Source: Gemmatimonadota bacterium
GTDB taxonomy: Bacteria; Gemmatimonadota; Gemmatimonadetes; Longimicrobiales; Gaopeijiaceae
NCBI GenBank assembly: GCA_021295815.1
Contig: JAGWBQ010000007.1
Coordinates: 1 to 64,000, forward strand
Direction of reading: 5' to 3'
Length of the DNA: 64,000 nucleotides
The position numbers and the translations under genes are program-made. Below, piece by piece: positions 28,341 through 36,807 of the stretch; positions within the stretch are counted from its first letter, which is position 1; each line of letters begins with the position of its first letter. The notes under the pieces were generated by a model, which saw only the letters and a list, made by a program, of their open reading frames with translations, searched no databases and was not told the origin of the DNA.

Positions 28341-30112
28341 TTCCGGATTCGAAAGTCGAGGAGGTGCGCGCGGCCGCCGACATCGTCGGGGTCATCGGCG
28401 AGTTCGTCCAGCTCGTCCGGGCCGGCAAGGAGTACAAGGCGAAGTGCCCGTTCCACGAGGAACGCACTCCCAGCTTCTACGTGGTTCCCGAGAAGGACTT
28501 GTTTCATTGCTTCGGTTGCGGCAAGTCGGGCGACGTGTTCCGCTTCCTCATGGATCACGTCGGCCACGATTTTCCAGCTGCGGTGAAACACGTCGGCAGC
28601 CTGTCGGGGATCGAGGTTCGAGAGGTGAGGCGCGACGATCCCAAGGAGGAAATTTACCGGATTTTCTGGGAAATGAACGATTTCGCTCGGGAATGGTTCC
28701 GCAGGAACCTCCTGTCGGACGAAGGTGCCGCAGCACGCGCGTACCTGAAGGAGCGCGGTGTCGACGACGATGTCTCGGAACGATTTTCGCTGGGGCTGGC
28801 GCCGGCGGGCGGGCAGAACCTCCGTCGCGCCGCTGCTGTTCACGACTACGGCGACGACCGCCTGATCGAGGGCGGACTCTTGGGTGAGAGCGCGGACGGC
28901 GGCGAGCCCTACGACCGGTTCCGCGACCGGGTGATGTTCCCCATCGAGGTCTTTGGCAACAGGACCGTCGGCTTCGGGGGACGCATACTGTCGACCGCGA
29001 CCAAGGCGGCCAAGTACCTCAACTCGCCGGAGACGCCGATCTTCCGAAAGAGCGAGGTGCTCTACGGGCTGGTCGGGGCCAGAAACGCCATCCGGAAAGC
29101 GAAGAGCACGCTGCTCGTCGAGGGGTACATGGACGTGGTCTCGCTCGCCGCGCACGGGTTTGAAAACGTGGTCGCGCCGCTCGGCACGGCCTTGACTCAC
29201 GAGCAGGCGATATTGCTCGTCCGCTACTCGCCGCAAGTGATCGTCCTCTTCGACTCCGACACGGCGGGGCTGCGGGCCACCTTCCGAGCGGCGGACACTC
29301 TGCTTGAGGCAGGCGCACACCCGTTGGTCGCGACCCTGCCCGCCGGCGAGGACCCCGATTCGCTCGTCCGCGCTCAGGGCTCGGAGGAGCTCTCGAAGTG
29401 CGTCGGCGACGCCGTGGACGTTCTCGACCGGAAGCTGCAGATTCTCCAGGAAAAGGGTTTTCTCGAGAGCATCGACGGGCGCATCAAGGCGAAGGACCGG
29501 CTCCTGCCCACCCTGAGAGCCGTCGCCGCAGGCGACCAGTCTCTCCGTGACGTCTACTTCTCGCAGGCCGCCGAGCATACGCGCGTGCGGAGGAGCACCT
29601 TGGAAGAGGCGGTGGCCGAGTTTCGGGCCAGTCCGGTTCAGCCCCAGCAAGAGACCACCAAGGTTCGCTCCCTGACCGAGGGTGACCCCGCAGGCCGGAT
29701 GGGGGTCGTGATGAACCTGCTCTTCGTCATGTCGCATCGTCCGCATCTGGCCGACGATCTCGCCGCGAAGGTATGCGCTTCGGATCTTGCGGACGACGCC
29801 CACAAAGCCATTTTCCAAGTGCTACTGGATAATCCCGGGTCTCGGGTGCCGCCCGACCGTCTCAGCTCCCGCGCGACGGAGCTCTTCCAGGCGATCATCG
29901 AGGACCCGAGGGCTCCGATCTTCGCCGAAGAGGACTATCAGGACTTGATGACCGACTGCCTTGAACGAATCGAGGGCGCCGCCGAACAGAGACGACAGGC
30001 GAGATATACCAGGGCGATCGAGACGGCCCTCAGCGAAGAGGAGAAATGGGAGCTCGCGAGGAAAAAGCAGGCCCAGAGGAAACGGACGGAAATGCCGGCG
30101 CAAGGGTTTTGA
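28337..30112 (+). CDS. dnaG: DNA primase
   Basis: 591 residues. It synthesises RNA primers at the replication fork. The N-terminal CHC2 zinc site uses Cys37, His40, Cys58 and Cys61. The RNA polymerase domain follows, and the TOPRIM motifs are 'LVEGYMD' and 'DSDTAGLRA'. The C-terminal region (about 440-590) is the helicase-binding domain. The start is a GTG at 28337 overlapping the mutS2 stop. There is no rpsU or rpoD next to it, unlike the classical macromolecular-synthesis operon. Confidence 0.97.
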   Translation: MIPDSKVEEVRAAADIVGVIGEFVQLVRAGKEYKAKCPFHEERTPSFYVVPEKDLFHCFGCGKSGDVFRFLMDHVGHDFPAAVKHVGSLSGIEVREVRRDDPKEEIYRIFWEMNDFAREWFRRNLLSDEGAAARAYLKERGVDDDVSERFSLGLAPAGGQNLRRAAAVHDYGDDRLIEGGLLGESADGGEPYDRFRDRVMFPIEVFGNRTVGFGGRILSTATKAAKYLNSPETPIFRKSEVLYGLVGARNAIRKAKSTLLVEGYMDVVSLAAHGFENVVAPLGTALTHEQAILLVRYSPQVIVLFDSDTAGLRATFRAADTLLEAGAHPLVATLPAGEDPDSLVRAQGSEELSKCVGDAVDVLDRKLQILQEKGFLESIDGRIKAKDRLLPTLRAVAAGDQSLRDVYFSQAAEHTRVRRSTLEEAVAEFRASPVQPQQETTKVRSLTEGDPAGRMGVVMNLLFVMSHRPHLADDLAAKVCASDLADDAHKAIFQVLLDNPGSRVPPDRLSSRATELFQAIIEDPRAPIFAEEDYQDLMTDCLERIEGAAEQRRQARYTRAIETALSEEEKWELARKKQAQRKRTEMPAQGF

Positions 30113-30165
30113 CACGACTCGCCGGCGCGGCCCCGCCCCGCACCTACACAACACATCGGACTGAC

Positions 30166-30870
30166 ATGACCCAACAAGTTGCTGCGCTCCGGGAACTCCG
30201 GGAACTCGACGACGTGATCGCACGGAACAGAAAACGCGTTCTCTCCTACGAAAACGAGATCGAGGAAGTAGAGCTTCCGGCTCTGAAGCTCGAGGCAGAA
30301 CTCGGGGAGACCCGGAAGAGACTGGACGAGCTGCAGAAGGAGGAGCGGCGCCTGGCCCGGATGCTTGAGCAGAATCACGAGCGCCGCGAGCGGCTGACCG
30401 AGAGGGCCAAGATTGTACGTAACCTCCGCGAAGAAGCGGCGGTGAGCGCCGAGATGGAGATGGTTCGCCGGGCGCTCGCCAACGGCGAGTCCGAATCGCT
30501 CTCGGTCATGGACCAGGTGAGACGCCTCGAGGACACGGTAGCGGGGCTGACCGAGGAGGCGGGGCTAACTCGGGCCGCCGTCGAACCCGAGGAAACCGCC
30601 CTGCGAGAAAAGCAGAGAGAGGCGGAGAGCGAGCTCGCCGCGCTCCGGGACCGGCGGGCCGTGATCGTGCAGTCGCTTGACCCCCGGCTGCGAAGGCTTT
30701 ACGAGGGTGTGAGCAGAGGAGGCAGGCGCGAGGCCGTGACCGTCCTCGACGACGAGGCCTGCGGTGACTGTTACGCGCTGGTTCCCCTACAGCAGCTCTG
30801 CCGAGTTCGCGCCGGTGGACATATCCGGTGCGAGGCCTGCGGCATCATCATCGTAGCCACGGCGAACTAG
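30166..30870 (+). CDS. C4-type zinc-ribbon coiled-coil protein (CT398-like, DUF164 type)
   Basis: 234 residues from the ATG at 30166. Residues 1-170 are almost entirely a long antiparallel coiled coil with heptads of Leu, Glu and Arg. The C-terminus is a four-cysteine zinc ribbon: 'CGDC' and, after a gap, 'CEAC' (about 202-225), with another Cys in between. This architecture is shared by bacterial CT398/HP0958-like proteins, which bind RNA or flagellar and secretion partners in some species. The role here is unknown. It is followed by rsmD 8 bases downstream. Confidence 0.85.
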   Translation: MTQQVAALRELRELDDVIARNRKRVLSYENEIEEVELPALKLEAELGETRKRLDELQKEERRLARMLEQNHERRERLTERAKIVRNLREEAAVSAEMEMVRRALANGESESLSVMDQVRRLEDTVAGLTEEAGLTRAAVEPEETALREKQREAESELAALRDRRAVIVQSLDPRLRRLYEGVSRGGRREAVTVLDDEACGDCYALVPLQQLCRVRAGGHIRCEACGIIIVATAN

Positions 30871-30878
30871 CGGCCCGC

Positions 30879-31442
30879 ATGCGCATCATCTCAGGTCTCT
30901 GGAAGGGACGGCGGTTGAGGGGCCCGGGCAGGAGCGGTGTCATGAGGCCGACCACCGACCGCCTGCGCGAGGCGTGGATGTCCGCAATGGGATCTCTGGA
31001 CGGCGCCATGGTGCTCGATCTCTTCTCGGGCTCCGGCGCACTCGGTCTGGAGGCCCTGAGCCGAGGCGCCGAATTTGCGGTCTTCGTCGAGCGCTCCCGA
31101 CGCGTGCTCAAGATTCTGGAGTCGAACATCGCCCTCCTGGGAGCCCGCGACCAGGCTGTGGTGGTCAGGGACGACGTCTTCAAGTACCTGGCCGGTGCCC
31201 GAGGTCCCTTCGACGTCAGGTTGTCGTCGAGCCCCGGCCCCTTCGATTTCGCTTTCGCCGATCCTCCGTACGGTGGGCGCGAGGCCCAACTGGTGGTCGC
31301 TCGCTATCTCGAACGCCCCTTCGCGAGCGAACTCTGGATCGAGCACGAACAAAGATCCCCGCTTCAACTGCCTCGAAAAGCCAGAACCAGGACGTACGGC
31401 GAGAGCGCGCTCTCGGTGATCGTGGCGGAGGGAATGGACTGA
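30879..31442 (+). CDS. rsmD: 16S rRNA (guanine-966-N2)-methyltransferase
   Basis: 187 residues from the ATG at 30879. Typical RsmD start 'MRIISGLWKGRRLRGP' with 'RPTTDRLREAWMSAM', then the SAM-binding loop 'VLDLFSGSGALGLEALSRGA' and the catalytic 'FADPPYGG'. It methylates G966 of 16S rRNA. A frame open upstream overlaps the zinc-ribbon gene and is not used. Its TGA overlaps the coaD ATG (TGATG); the rsmD-coaD pair is common in bacteria. Confidence 0.95.
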   Translation: MRIISGLWKGRRLRGPGRSGVMRPTTDRLREAWMSAMGSLDGAMVLDLFSGSGALGLEALSRGAEFAVFVERSRRVLKILESNIALLGARDQAVVVRDDVFKYLAGARGPFDVRLSSSPGPFDFAFADPPYGGREAQLVVARYLERPFASELWIEHEQRSPLQLPRKARTRTYGESALSVIVAEGMD

Positions 31443-31948
31443 TGCCGACCAAAGAGACCGTCGCGATCTTCCCGGGCTCGTTCGACCCCATCACCAAAGG
31501 GCACGAAGAAATCGCCCGTCGCACCCTGGGGATGGCCGATCGGGTTGTCGTGGCGGTCGCCCGCACCGCGACCAAGCCCAAGCGACAGCTCTTCGACGTC
31601 GAGGAACGGGTCGAGCTCGTCAACGAAGTGTTCGCCGACGATGAGCGGATCGTCGGAGGAACCTTCAGCGGACTCCTCGTGGACTTCGCGCTCGAGCGGA
31701 GAGCCCGCTTCGTGGTGCGTGGGCTGAGAGCCATCTCGGACTTCGAGTACGAGATGCAGATGGCCCAGATGAACAGGGGCCTCTCGCCCGAGATCGAGAC
31801 CGTGTTTCTGGTCCCGGACGTGAGCCATTCCTTCCTTTCGTCGTCGCTGGTTCGCGAAGTGGCCGCCCTCGGAGGCGACGTGAGCCCGTTCCTGGCCCCG
31901 GTGGTCCTGGAGCGGGTACGCTCCCGTCTGGGGCTCGGCGGATCGTGA
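31442..31948 (+). CDS. coaD: Phosphopantetheine adenylyltransferase
   Basis: 168 residues. It transfers AMP from ATP to 4'-phosphopantetheine, the fourth step of coenzyme A synthesis. It has 'FPGSFDPITKGH' with the T18-x-x-H21 form of the nucleotidyltransferase HxGH motif, 'RGLRAISDFEYEMQMA' for substrate binding and 'SHSFLSSSLVRE' for ATP. It is translationally coupled to rsmD by TGATG. A 167-bp gap with a hairpin follows. Confidence 0.97.
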   Translation: MPTKETVAIFPGSFDPITKGHEEIARRTLGMADRVVVAVARTATKPKRQLFDVEERVELVNEVFADDERIVGGTFSGLLVDFALERRARFVVRGLRAISDFEYEMQMAQMNRGLSPEIETVFLVPDVSHSFLSSSLVREVAALGGDVSPFLAPVVLERVRSRLGLGGS

Positions 31949-31980
31949 AGGACGGTTCTGTTCGTCCCTCGTCCCGCAGC

Positions 31981-31995
31981 GCGGCGCTTCGCCGC
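31981..31995 (+). terminator. GC hairpin after coaD, possible terminator
   Basis: GCGGCG-CTT-CGCCGC forms a perfect 6-bp stem with a 3-base loop 32 bases after the coaD stop. A T-run is missing (it is followed by TCGGGGG), so it is at best a weak or factor-assisted terminator. It lies between coaD and the putative promoter of the anti-sigma antagonist gene, which fits an operon boundary. Confidence 0.35.
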
Positions 31996-32036
31996 TCGGG
32001 GGAGCTTCGCCGCTGACTGCCAGGGGATGTTCCACC

Positions 32037-32065
32037 TTGCCGAACGTCTTTGGCAACGCTAGCTT
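32037..32065 (+). promoter_or_regulatory. Candidate promoter of the anti-sigma antagonist operon
   Basis: TTGCCG (32037-32042) and TAGCTT (32060-32065) are separated by exactly 17 bases and lie 50 bases before the ATG at 32116. The match to the housekeeping consensus is 4 of 6 and 3 of 6. The gap between coaD and this gene needs a promoter if the hairpin at 31981 ends the upstream operon. Confidence 0.4.
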
Positions 32066-32115
32066 TGGGCCCGGTCCTCTTTTCTTCCTCAACTTCATTT
32101 TCAACAGGGTGTGAC

Positions 32116-32448
32116 ATGGGATTTCAGATTTCTCGCCGCGGCAGTGTTACAGTGGTGGAGGTCGAAGGCCGACTGATCGTGGGTAACCGCCACGAGCTCA
32201 AGCGGAAGGTGGAGGAACACGTCGACATCGGTGACCGCAAGTTCGTCATCGATTTCACGAACACAGGTTACATCGACTCTTCCGGCCTCGGCGTCCTCGT
32301 CAGCCTGTCCAAGAAGCTGAAGGAATTCGGGGGCGAGCTACGGCTGTCGGGGCTGGGCGACGAGCTCAGGATGCTCTTCGAGCTTACCAGGCTCGTCACT
32401 CTCTTCAAGATCACCGGTACGCTGGAAGAGGCCCTCGAAGATTTCTGA
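32116..32448 (+). CDS. STAS-domain anti-sigma factor antagonist
   Basis: 110 residues from the ATG at 32116 (a frame extends 22 codons upstream but has no family residues there). It is a complete STAS domain with the phosphorylation loop 'IDSSGLGVLVSLSKKL', in which one of the two Ser residues would be the target of the partner kinase. It belongs to the SpoIIAA/RsbV class. The partner, an HATPase-type anti-sigma factor, follows after 6 bases. In the established scheme the unphosphorylated antagonist binds the kinase and frees a sigma factor. No sigma factor or PP2C phosphatase gene is next to it. Confidence 0.9.
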   Translation: MGFQISRRGSVTVVEVEGRLIVGNRHELKRKVEEHVDIGDRKFVIDFTNTGYIDSSGLGVLVSLSKKLKEFGGELRLSGLGDELRMLFELTRLVTLFKITGTLEEALEDF

Positions 32449-32454
32449 GGGCTG

Positions 32455-32922
32455 GTGAACCAGGTCCGGTTGCGGGCGCTCGGGTCACGACGCGCGCGGT
32501 CGGAGGTGGAAAGCGCAGTGAACGAGTTCGAGCTGAAAGTGCCGACCGGCCTCGAAACGGTCGGCGAGATGGTTGAGGAGCTGGCGGCCAAGGGCGGCGT
32601 GGACCAATGGGGTGGACGCAAGGGCTTCAACTTCCGTCTCGTCGTCAACGAGGCGATCGCCAACGCCAAGAAGCACGGCAACCGACTCGACCCCGAGACG
32701 TGCGTGCATATCCAGCTGGCCGTTTCCGACGCCAAGGTCGCGGTGACGGTCAGAGACCAGGGCCCCGGCTTCGACGTGTCGACGGTTCCCGACCCCACCG
32801 ATCCGGACCGTTTGGAGATGGCTCAGGGCCGGGGTGTCTTCCTGATGCGAAAGCTCTCCGACGAGGTTGCCTACAACGAAGTGGGAAACGAAGTCACGCT
32901 CACCTTCCTCGCTCCTGCCTGA
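32455..32922 (+). CDS. Anti-sigma factor serine kinase (RsbW/SpoIIAB-like)
   Basis: 155 residues, GTG start at 32455. A GTG at 32518 would give a core-length protein of about 134 residues and cannot be excluded. The GHKL ATPase motifs are present: N-box 'VNEAIANAKKHGN', G1 'DQGPGFD', and G2 'GRGVFLMRKLSDEV'. It is expected to phosphorylate the STAS protein encoded 6 bases upstream and to sequester a sigma factor. Its 3' end overlaps the likely start of rsmA. Confidence 0.88.
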   Translation: MNQVRLRALGSRRARSEVESAVNEFELKVPTGLETVGEMVEELAAKGGVDQWGGRKGFNFRLVVNEAIANAKKHGNRLDPETCVHIQLAVSDAKVAVTVRDQGPGFDVSTVPDPTDPDRLEMAQGRGVFLMRKLSDEVAYNEVGNEVTLTFLAPA

Positions 32923-33826
32923 TCCCTTTCGGCGCGACCGCCCGAACCGGCAGGAGGGGAGCCCGCCGACCGGGGATCTCTTCCGCCCCAAACGCTTCCT
33001 GGGGCAGAATTTTCTGGTCGACCGGCGCGCGCAGGAGCGCATCGTCCGTGCCCTCGGGGCCGGCGCCGAAGACGACGTGGTCGAGCTCGGTCCGGGAAGG
33101 GGCGCCCTGACCCAGCACCTTATCGGCCGCGTCCGACGTCTACGGCTCGTCGAGCTCGACAGGCGGTTGGCTGCGGAGTGGCGGCGGGTGCTGGCGGACC
33201 GGGACGGCTCGACCGTCACCGTCGTGGAGGGCGACATGCTGGAAAAAGACCTCCACCACGCCTTCCCGGAGCCGGAGGCGGCGTTCGTCATCGGAAACCT
33301 CCCGTACAACATCACCTCTCCCGTGATTTTCCGCCTTCTCGAACGCCCGCGTCCCAGGGCCGCGGTGTTGACGGTACAGGCCGAGGTCGCCGAGCGGCTC
33401 ACGGCGCATCCGGGCGCCGGCCCGTACGGCGCCCTCTCCGTCGGGGTGCAGGCGGTCGCCGATTGTCGTCTTCTTTTTCGCCTGCCGCCTGGGGCGTTCC
33501 ATCCCCGGCCCAAGGTTCGTTCGGCCGTCGTGCGGGTTTCGCCCATCAAGCCGCCGCCACTCTCGGAATACCGCGAGCGATCCCTGCGCAAGGTAGTGCG
33601 CGCGTCCTTCTCCTGGAGGCGCAAGCAGCTCGGACGCACGCTGGCCCGCCACCCGGATCTCGCGCTGGGGCGATCATCCGCAGCCGAGCTCCTCGGCAGG
33701 CTGGGCATAGCGCCGGACGCACGTCCCGAGACCCTCTCCCCGCCACAGTTCATCGCCCTCGCCGATCAGATCGACGCTGCCGTCGGACCACTCCCCGCAC
33801 CCGTCCGTCGGTCCCCGAACCGGTGA
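32867..33826 (+). CDS. rsmA: 16S rRNA dimethyladenosine transferase
   Basis: Up to 319 residues. It dimethylates A1518 and A1519 of 16S rRNA. Motifs: 'RPKRFLGQNFLVD' at the domain start, SAM loop 'VVELGPGRGALTQHL', catalytic 'GNLPYNITSPVIF', and 'FHPRPKVRSAVVRV'. The start is uncertain. The only standard codon in the open frame is a TTG at 32867, which would overlap the anti-sigma gene by 56 bases; a CTG at 32915 would give about 303 residues and less overlap. The stop overlaps the exonuclease GTG as GTGA. Confidence 0.93.
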   Translation: MPTTKWETKSRSPSSLLPDPFRRDRPNRQEGSPPTGDLFRPKRFLGQNFLVDRRAQERIVRALGAGAEDDVVELGPGRGALTQHLIGRVRRLRLVELDRRLAAEWRRVLADRDGSTVTVVEGDMLEKDLHHAFPEPEAAFVIGNLPYNITSPVIFRLLERPRPRAAVLTVQAEVAERLTAHPGAGPYGALSVGVQAVADCRLLFRLPPGAFHPRPKVRSAVVRVSPIKPPPLSEYRERSLRKVVRASFSWRRKQLGRTLARHPDLALGRSSAAELLGRLGIAPDARPETLSPPQFIALADQIDAAVGPLPAPVRRSPNR

Positions 33827-34743
33827 GCGACGCCACCGAGAGCAACGGCGGCGCGGCGGCGCCCGGCGCGGGTTCGTTGGTGGTTCGCGTCGCCGAACTG
33901 CTCGCTGCCGGGCCGGCCCACACCCTCGCAGTAGCGCGTGAGGCGATCGGTCTTTCCGGAAACGAAGGGGCGTCGGCGTCGGCGGTCTACCAACTTCTGG
34001 GAGCCAACCCGTGCTTCAGCGTCGATGACGAAGGCGTATGGAGTCTGCACGGGTCGCCCCCATTCCGGCGGCGCGAAACGAGCGCGACGCGGATGGCGAT
34101 CCTTAGGAAAGAGATAGCCCGCCAGCCCTTCGCGGTCGTCGACGTCGAGACCACCGGCAGCCGGGAGAGGGCGGGCGGTTCCGTGGTCGAGGTCGCGATC
34201 TGCGAGGTCCTGGATGGGGCCGTGGTCGCCGAGTACGAGACCTTGATCGATCCGGGGAGACGCTTGCCGCGCCCAATCACGTCGCTCACCGGGATCACCA
34301 ACGAGATGCTCGGCGGCGCTCCGGCCTTCGAGCACGTGGCGGACGAGATCGGCGAACGACTCGACGGAAGGGTTTTCGTCGCGCAGAACGTCGACTTCGA
34401 CTGGGGTTTCGTGAGCGCTGAGCTCCTGGCCGCGAACCGCGAACCCCCGGACGTGCCGAGACTCTGCACCGCCGCAGCGACCCGCAGCCTCTTTCCCTCG
34501 CTTCGCCGCCGCAACCTCGACGCCCTCGCTCACCACTTCGGTATCTACATGGCGGGCCGCCACCGAGCCTACCCCGACGCCCTCGCCGCCGCCCGAGTCC
34601 TCATCCGCCTGCTCGACGAGGCGGCGGGTCGCGGTCTGAGCGACGTGGGAACGCTACTCTGGTACCTCAAGCGCGGCCACAAGCGGCGACGGATGCGCGA
34701 TCCGGGTCAGCGCAGCCTGGCTCTCGAAGACGACGGATCCTGA
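33823..34743 (+). CDS. DnaQ-like 3'-5' exonuclease (DEDDh) with N-terminal winged-helix region
   Basis: 306 residues, GTG start at 33823 overlapping the rsmA stop. Residues about 20-85 look like a winged helix ('VAELLAAGPAHTLAVAREAI', then 'VWSLHG'). The exonuclease domain (about 105-270) has all five DEDDh residues: Asp and Glu in 'VVDVETTG', Asp in 'AQNVDFDWGF', and His and Asp in 'HRAYPDA'. It resembles the epsilon-subunit or PolC-type proofreading fold. It lacks a polymerase, clamp-binding or UvrC-like domain. It could act in DNA repair or proofreading; the substrate is not shown. Confidence 0.85.
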   Translation: MSDATESNGGAAAPGAGSLVVRVAELLAAGPAHTLAVAREAIGLSGNEGASASAVYQLLGANPCFSVDDEGVWSLHGSPPFRRRETSATRMAILRKEIARQPFAVVDVETTGSRERAGGSVVEVAICEVLDGAVVAEYETLIDPGRRLPRPITSLTGITNEMLGGAPAFEHVADEIGERLDGRVFVAQNVDFDWGFVSAELLAANREPPDVPRLCTAAATRSLFPSLRRRNLDALAHHFGIYMAGRHRAYPDALAAARVLIRLLDEAAGRGLSDVGTLLWYLKRGHKRRRMRDPGQRSLALEDDGS

Positions 34744-34776
34744 CCGGAGCTGCGCGGAAACGACATTGCGCTCCGG
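34744..34776. other. Inverted repeat after the exonuclease gene
   Basis: CCGGAGC (34744-34750) and GCTCCGG (34770-34776) are perfect 7-bp complements with 19 bases between. They lie 1 base after the exonuclease stop and could form a stem at the end of this operon. No T-run follows. The remaining 150 bases to the thiolase start hold no feature I can support. Confidence 0.3.
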
Positions 34777-34927
34777 GGTAGAGGACCACCGACCGGGCAT
34801 CGATCCAGCCGCGTCCGGCTCAACGCGACGGAGCGCGGACAACGGCGGCGTCGGTCCCCGTGCTTGCGGAATCGTCGTCCGCGAGGAGCGCTCGCCCGCC
34901 GCACCCCTAACAGGAACTCAATCCGAA

Positions 34928-36142
34928 TTGTCCGACCCAGCGCGTGTCCCCGTAATCCTGAAGGGCGGTTCCCGTACCCCGGTCGGTCGCTATCTCGGGG
35001 CTCTTTCGTCGTTTTCGGCCCCCGAGCTGGGAGCGGCAGCGATCCGCGGCGCCATCGATCGCGGCGGCGTCGATCCGACCGCCATCGAGGAAACCTTCAT
35101 GGGCAACGTGCTCCAGGCCGGCGTCGGCCAGGCTCCCGCCAGGCAGGCGGCCATTGGCGGAGGCGTGCCCGCCGGCGTCCCCGCGTGCACCGTGAACAAG
35201 GTCTGCGGTTCGGGTCTGATGGCGGTGATGCTGGCCGCCCGGGCTATCCGCGCCGGAGACGCGGGGCTGGTCCTGGCAGGCGGAATGGAGTCGATGTCGA
35301 ACGCGCCTCACTACCTGCGCGGCCTAAGATCCGGCGTGAAGTTCGGGGACTGCAAGCTCGAGGACGGCCTCATGGGAGATGGGCTCTGGTGCAGCTTCGA
35401 CGAGCGCCACATGGGTGGTCACGCCGAATACACGGCATCAAGCGCGGGAATAGGCCGGGCCGACGCCGACGCATTCGCGCTCTCGTCCCATCGGAAGGCG
35501 GTAAGGGCCTCCCGGGAGGGGGCGTTCGACGACGAGATCGTACCCATGGAGGTAGCGACCCGCGGTGGAGCGACCGTAGTCGCCCGAGACGAATCCCCCC
35601 GCCCGAACGCGTCCCTCGAGGCGCTCTCCAGCCTGCGCCCGGCCTTTGAGCGCGACGCGCCTCCCGAGGTCGAAGAGCACGTGGTCACCGCCGGGAACGC
35701 ACCCGGGTTGAACGACGGCGCCGCCGCGGTCCTGGTGAGTTCGCTCGAGTTCGCCCAGGCTCACGGCCTCGAGATAGCCGCCACCATCGACTCCTACGCG
35801 GCGGCGGCGCGGGCTCCCCGCGACCTCTTTTTCGCACCCGAAGCCGCCGTCCGGCGCGTCATGGAACGGGACGGGAGATCGACTGACGGCTACGGTCTCT
35901 TCGAGATCAACGAAGCCTTCGCGGTGCAGGCGGTGGCCAACGCCCGCGCCTTGGGCGTGTCGCCCGACCGACTCAACGTTCACGGCGGCGCCGTCGCCCT
36001 GGGCCATCCCATCGGCGCTTCCGGAGCCCGCATACTGGTCACCCTTCTCCACGCTCTCGAGAGGAGGGGCGAAGAGACCGGGATCGCGGCCCTCTGTCTC
36101 GGCGGCGGCGGCGCGGTCGCCCTTTCGGTGTCGAGAGCGTGA
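34928..36142 (+). CDS. Acetyl-CoA C-acyltransferase (thiolase)
   Basis: 404 residues from the TTG at 34928, chosen because the family begins about 10 residues before '[15 protein letters not shown]' and is about 395 residues long; the open frame extends 54 codons upstream without family features. Catalytic residues are Cys93 in '[11 protein letters not shown]', His360 in '[10 protein letters not shown]' and Cys390 in '[10 protein letters not shown]'. It condenses two acetyl-CoA or splits 3-ketoacyl-CoA. With the neighbouring 3-hydroxyacyl-CoA and acyl-CoA dehydrogenases it suggests fatty-acid or branched-chain degradation, or butyryl-CoA formation; an enoyl-CoA hydratase is missing locally. 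Confidence 0.93.
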   Translation: MSDPARVPVILKGGSRTPVGRYLGALSSFSAPELGAAAIRGAIDRGGVDPTAIEETFMGNVLQAGVGQAPARQAAIGGGVPAGVPACTVNKVCGSGLMAVMLAARAIRAGDAGLVLAGGMESMSNAPHYLRGLRSGVKFGDCKLEDGLMGDGLWCSFDERHMGGHAEYTASSAGIGRADADAFALSSHRKAVRASREGAFDDEIVPMEVATRGGATVVARDESPRPNASLEALSSLRPAFERDAPPEVEEHVVTAGNAPGLNDGAAAVLVSSLEFAQAHGLEIAATIDSYAAAARAPRDLFFAPEAAVRRVMERDGRSTDGYGLFEINEAFAVQAVANARALGVSPDRLNVHGGAVALGHPIGASGARILVTLLHALERRGEETGIAALCLGGGGAVALSVSRA

Positions 36143-36795
36143 ACTCCCCCAACTTTTCTCAAAGCGAACCCGAAATGTCGATAACCGACCGACTCAAGGC
36201 GCATACCGGCGCTTCATCCGTCCCTACCTCCCCCGATTTCGCTCGGGCGGCCGGTGCGAGCCGTCCGCTGGTCTTCGCTCTGGGCGTCGCCCTAGGTGTG
36301 GCGGCGATCACCGCAGGGGCGAAAGTAGCCGTGCCTATTCCCGGAACGCCCGTTCCGATGAGCCTCCAGGTCCCGGCGGTCCTGCTGGCCGGCGCCGTCC
36401 TCGGTCCGGTCGGCGGTTTCTCGGCCGCCTTCGCCTACCTGGCGCTCGGAGTCGCGGGAGCCCCGGTCTTCGTGGCGGGCGGCGGACTCCCATACCTGCT
36501 GGGGCCTACCGGCGGTTACCTCGTGGCCTTCCCGCTCGCCGCGTTGGCGACAGGCGCTCTCGCCAGGCCGGGAGCGGGCACGCTCAGGGTTCTCGGCGGA
36601 CTCGTCGCCGGCATTCTCGCCGTGCACGTCGGCGGCCTGGGCTGGTTGCTGGCCTGGACCGGAAACGGGTTCGCCGACACGCTCGCGGTCTCCTTCACGC
36701 CCTTTCTGGTCGGCGACCTCATCGAAATCGCTCTTCTCTACGCGATCCTGCGCCTGGCGCGTCCGGCACTATTCGCCCGGGTCGCGCTCGACTGA
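36139..36795 (+). CDS. bioY: Biotin transporter BioY
   Basis: 218 residues, GTG start at 36139 overlapping the thiolase stop (GTGA). About six hydrophobic segments after a 35-residue soluble N-terminus, with the BioY pattern '[20 protein letters not shown]' and '[19 protein letters not shown]'. It is the substrate-binding S component of an ECF-type biotin importer. No EcfA/EcfT genes are nearby, so it must share a remote energising module or work alone, as reported for some BioY. The position inside an acyl-CoA gene block links biotin supply to carboxylases of that metabolism by inference. Confidence 0.93.
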   Translation: MNSPNFSQSEPEMSITDRLKAHTGASSVPTSPDFARAAGASRPLVFALGVALGVAAITAGAKVAVPIPGTPVPMSLQVPAVLLAGAVLGPVGGFSAAFAYLALGVAGAPVFVAGGGLPYLLGPTGGYLVAFPLAALATGALARPGAGTLRVLGGLVAGILAVHVGGLGWLLAWTGNGFADTLAVSFTPFLVGDLIEIALLYAILRLARPALFARVALD

Positions 36796-36807
36796 CCGGA
36801 CCGGCGA

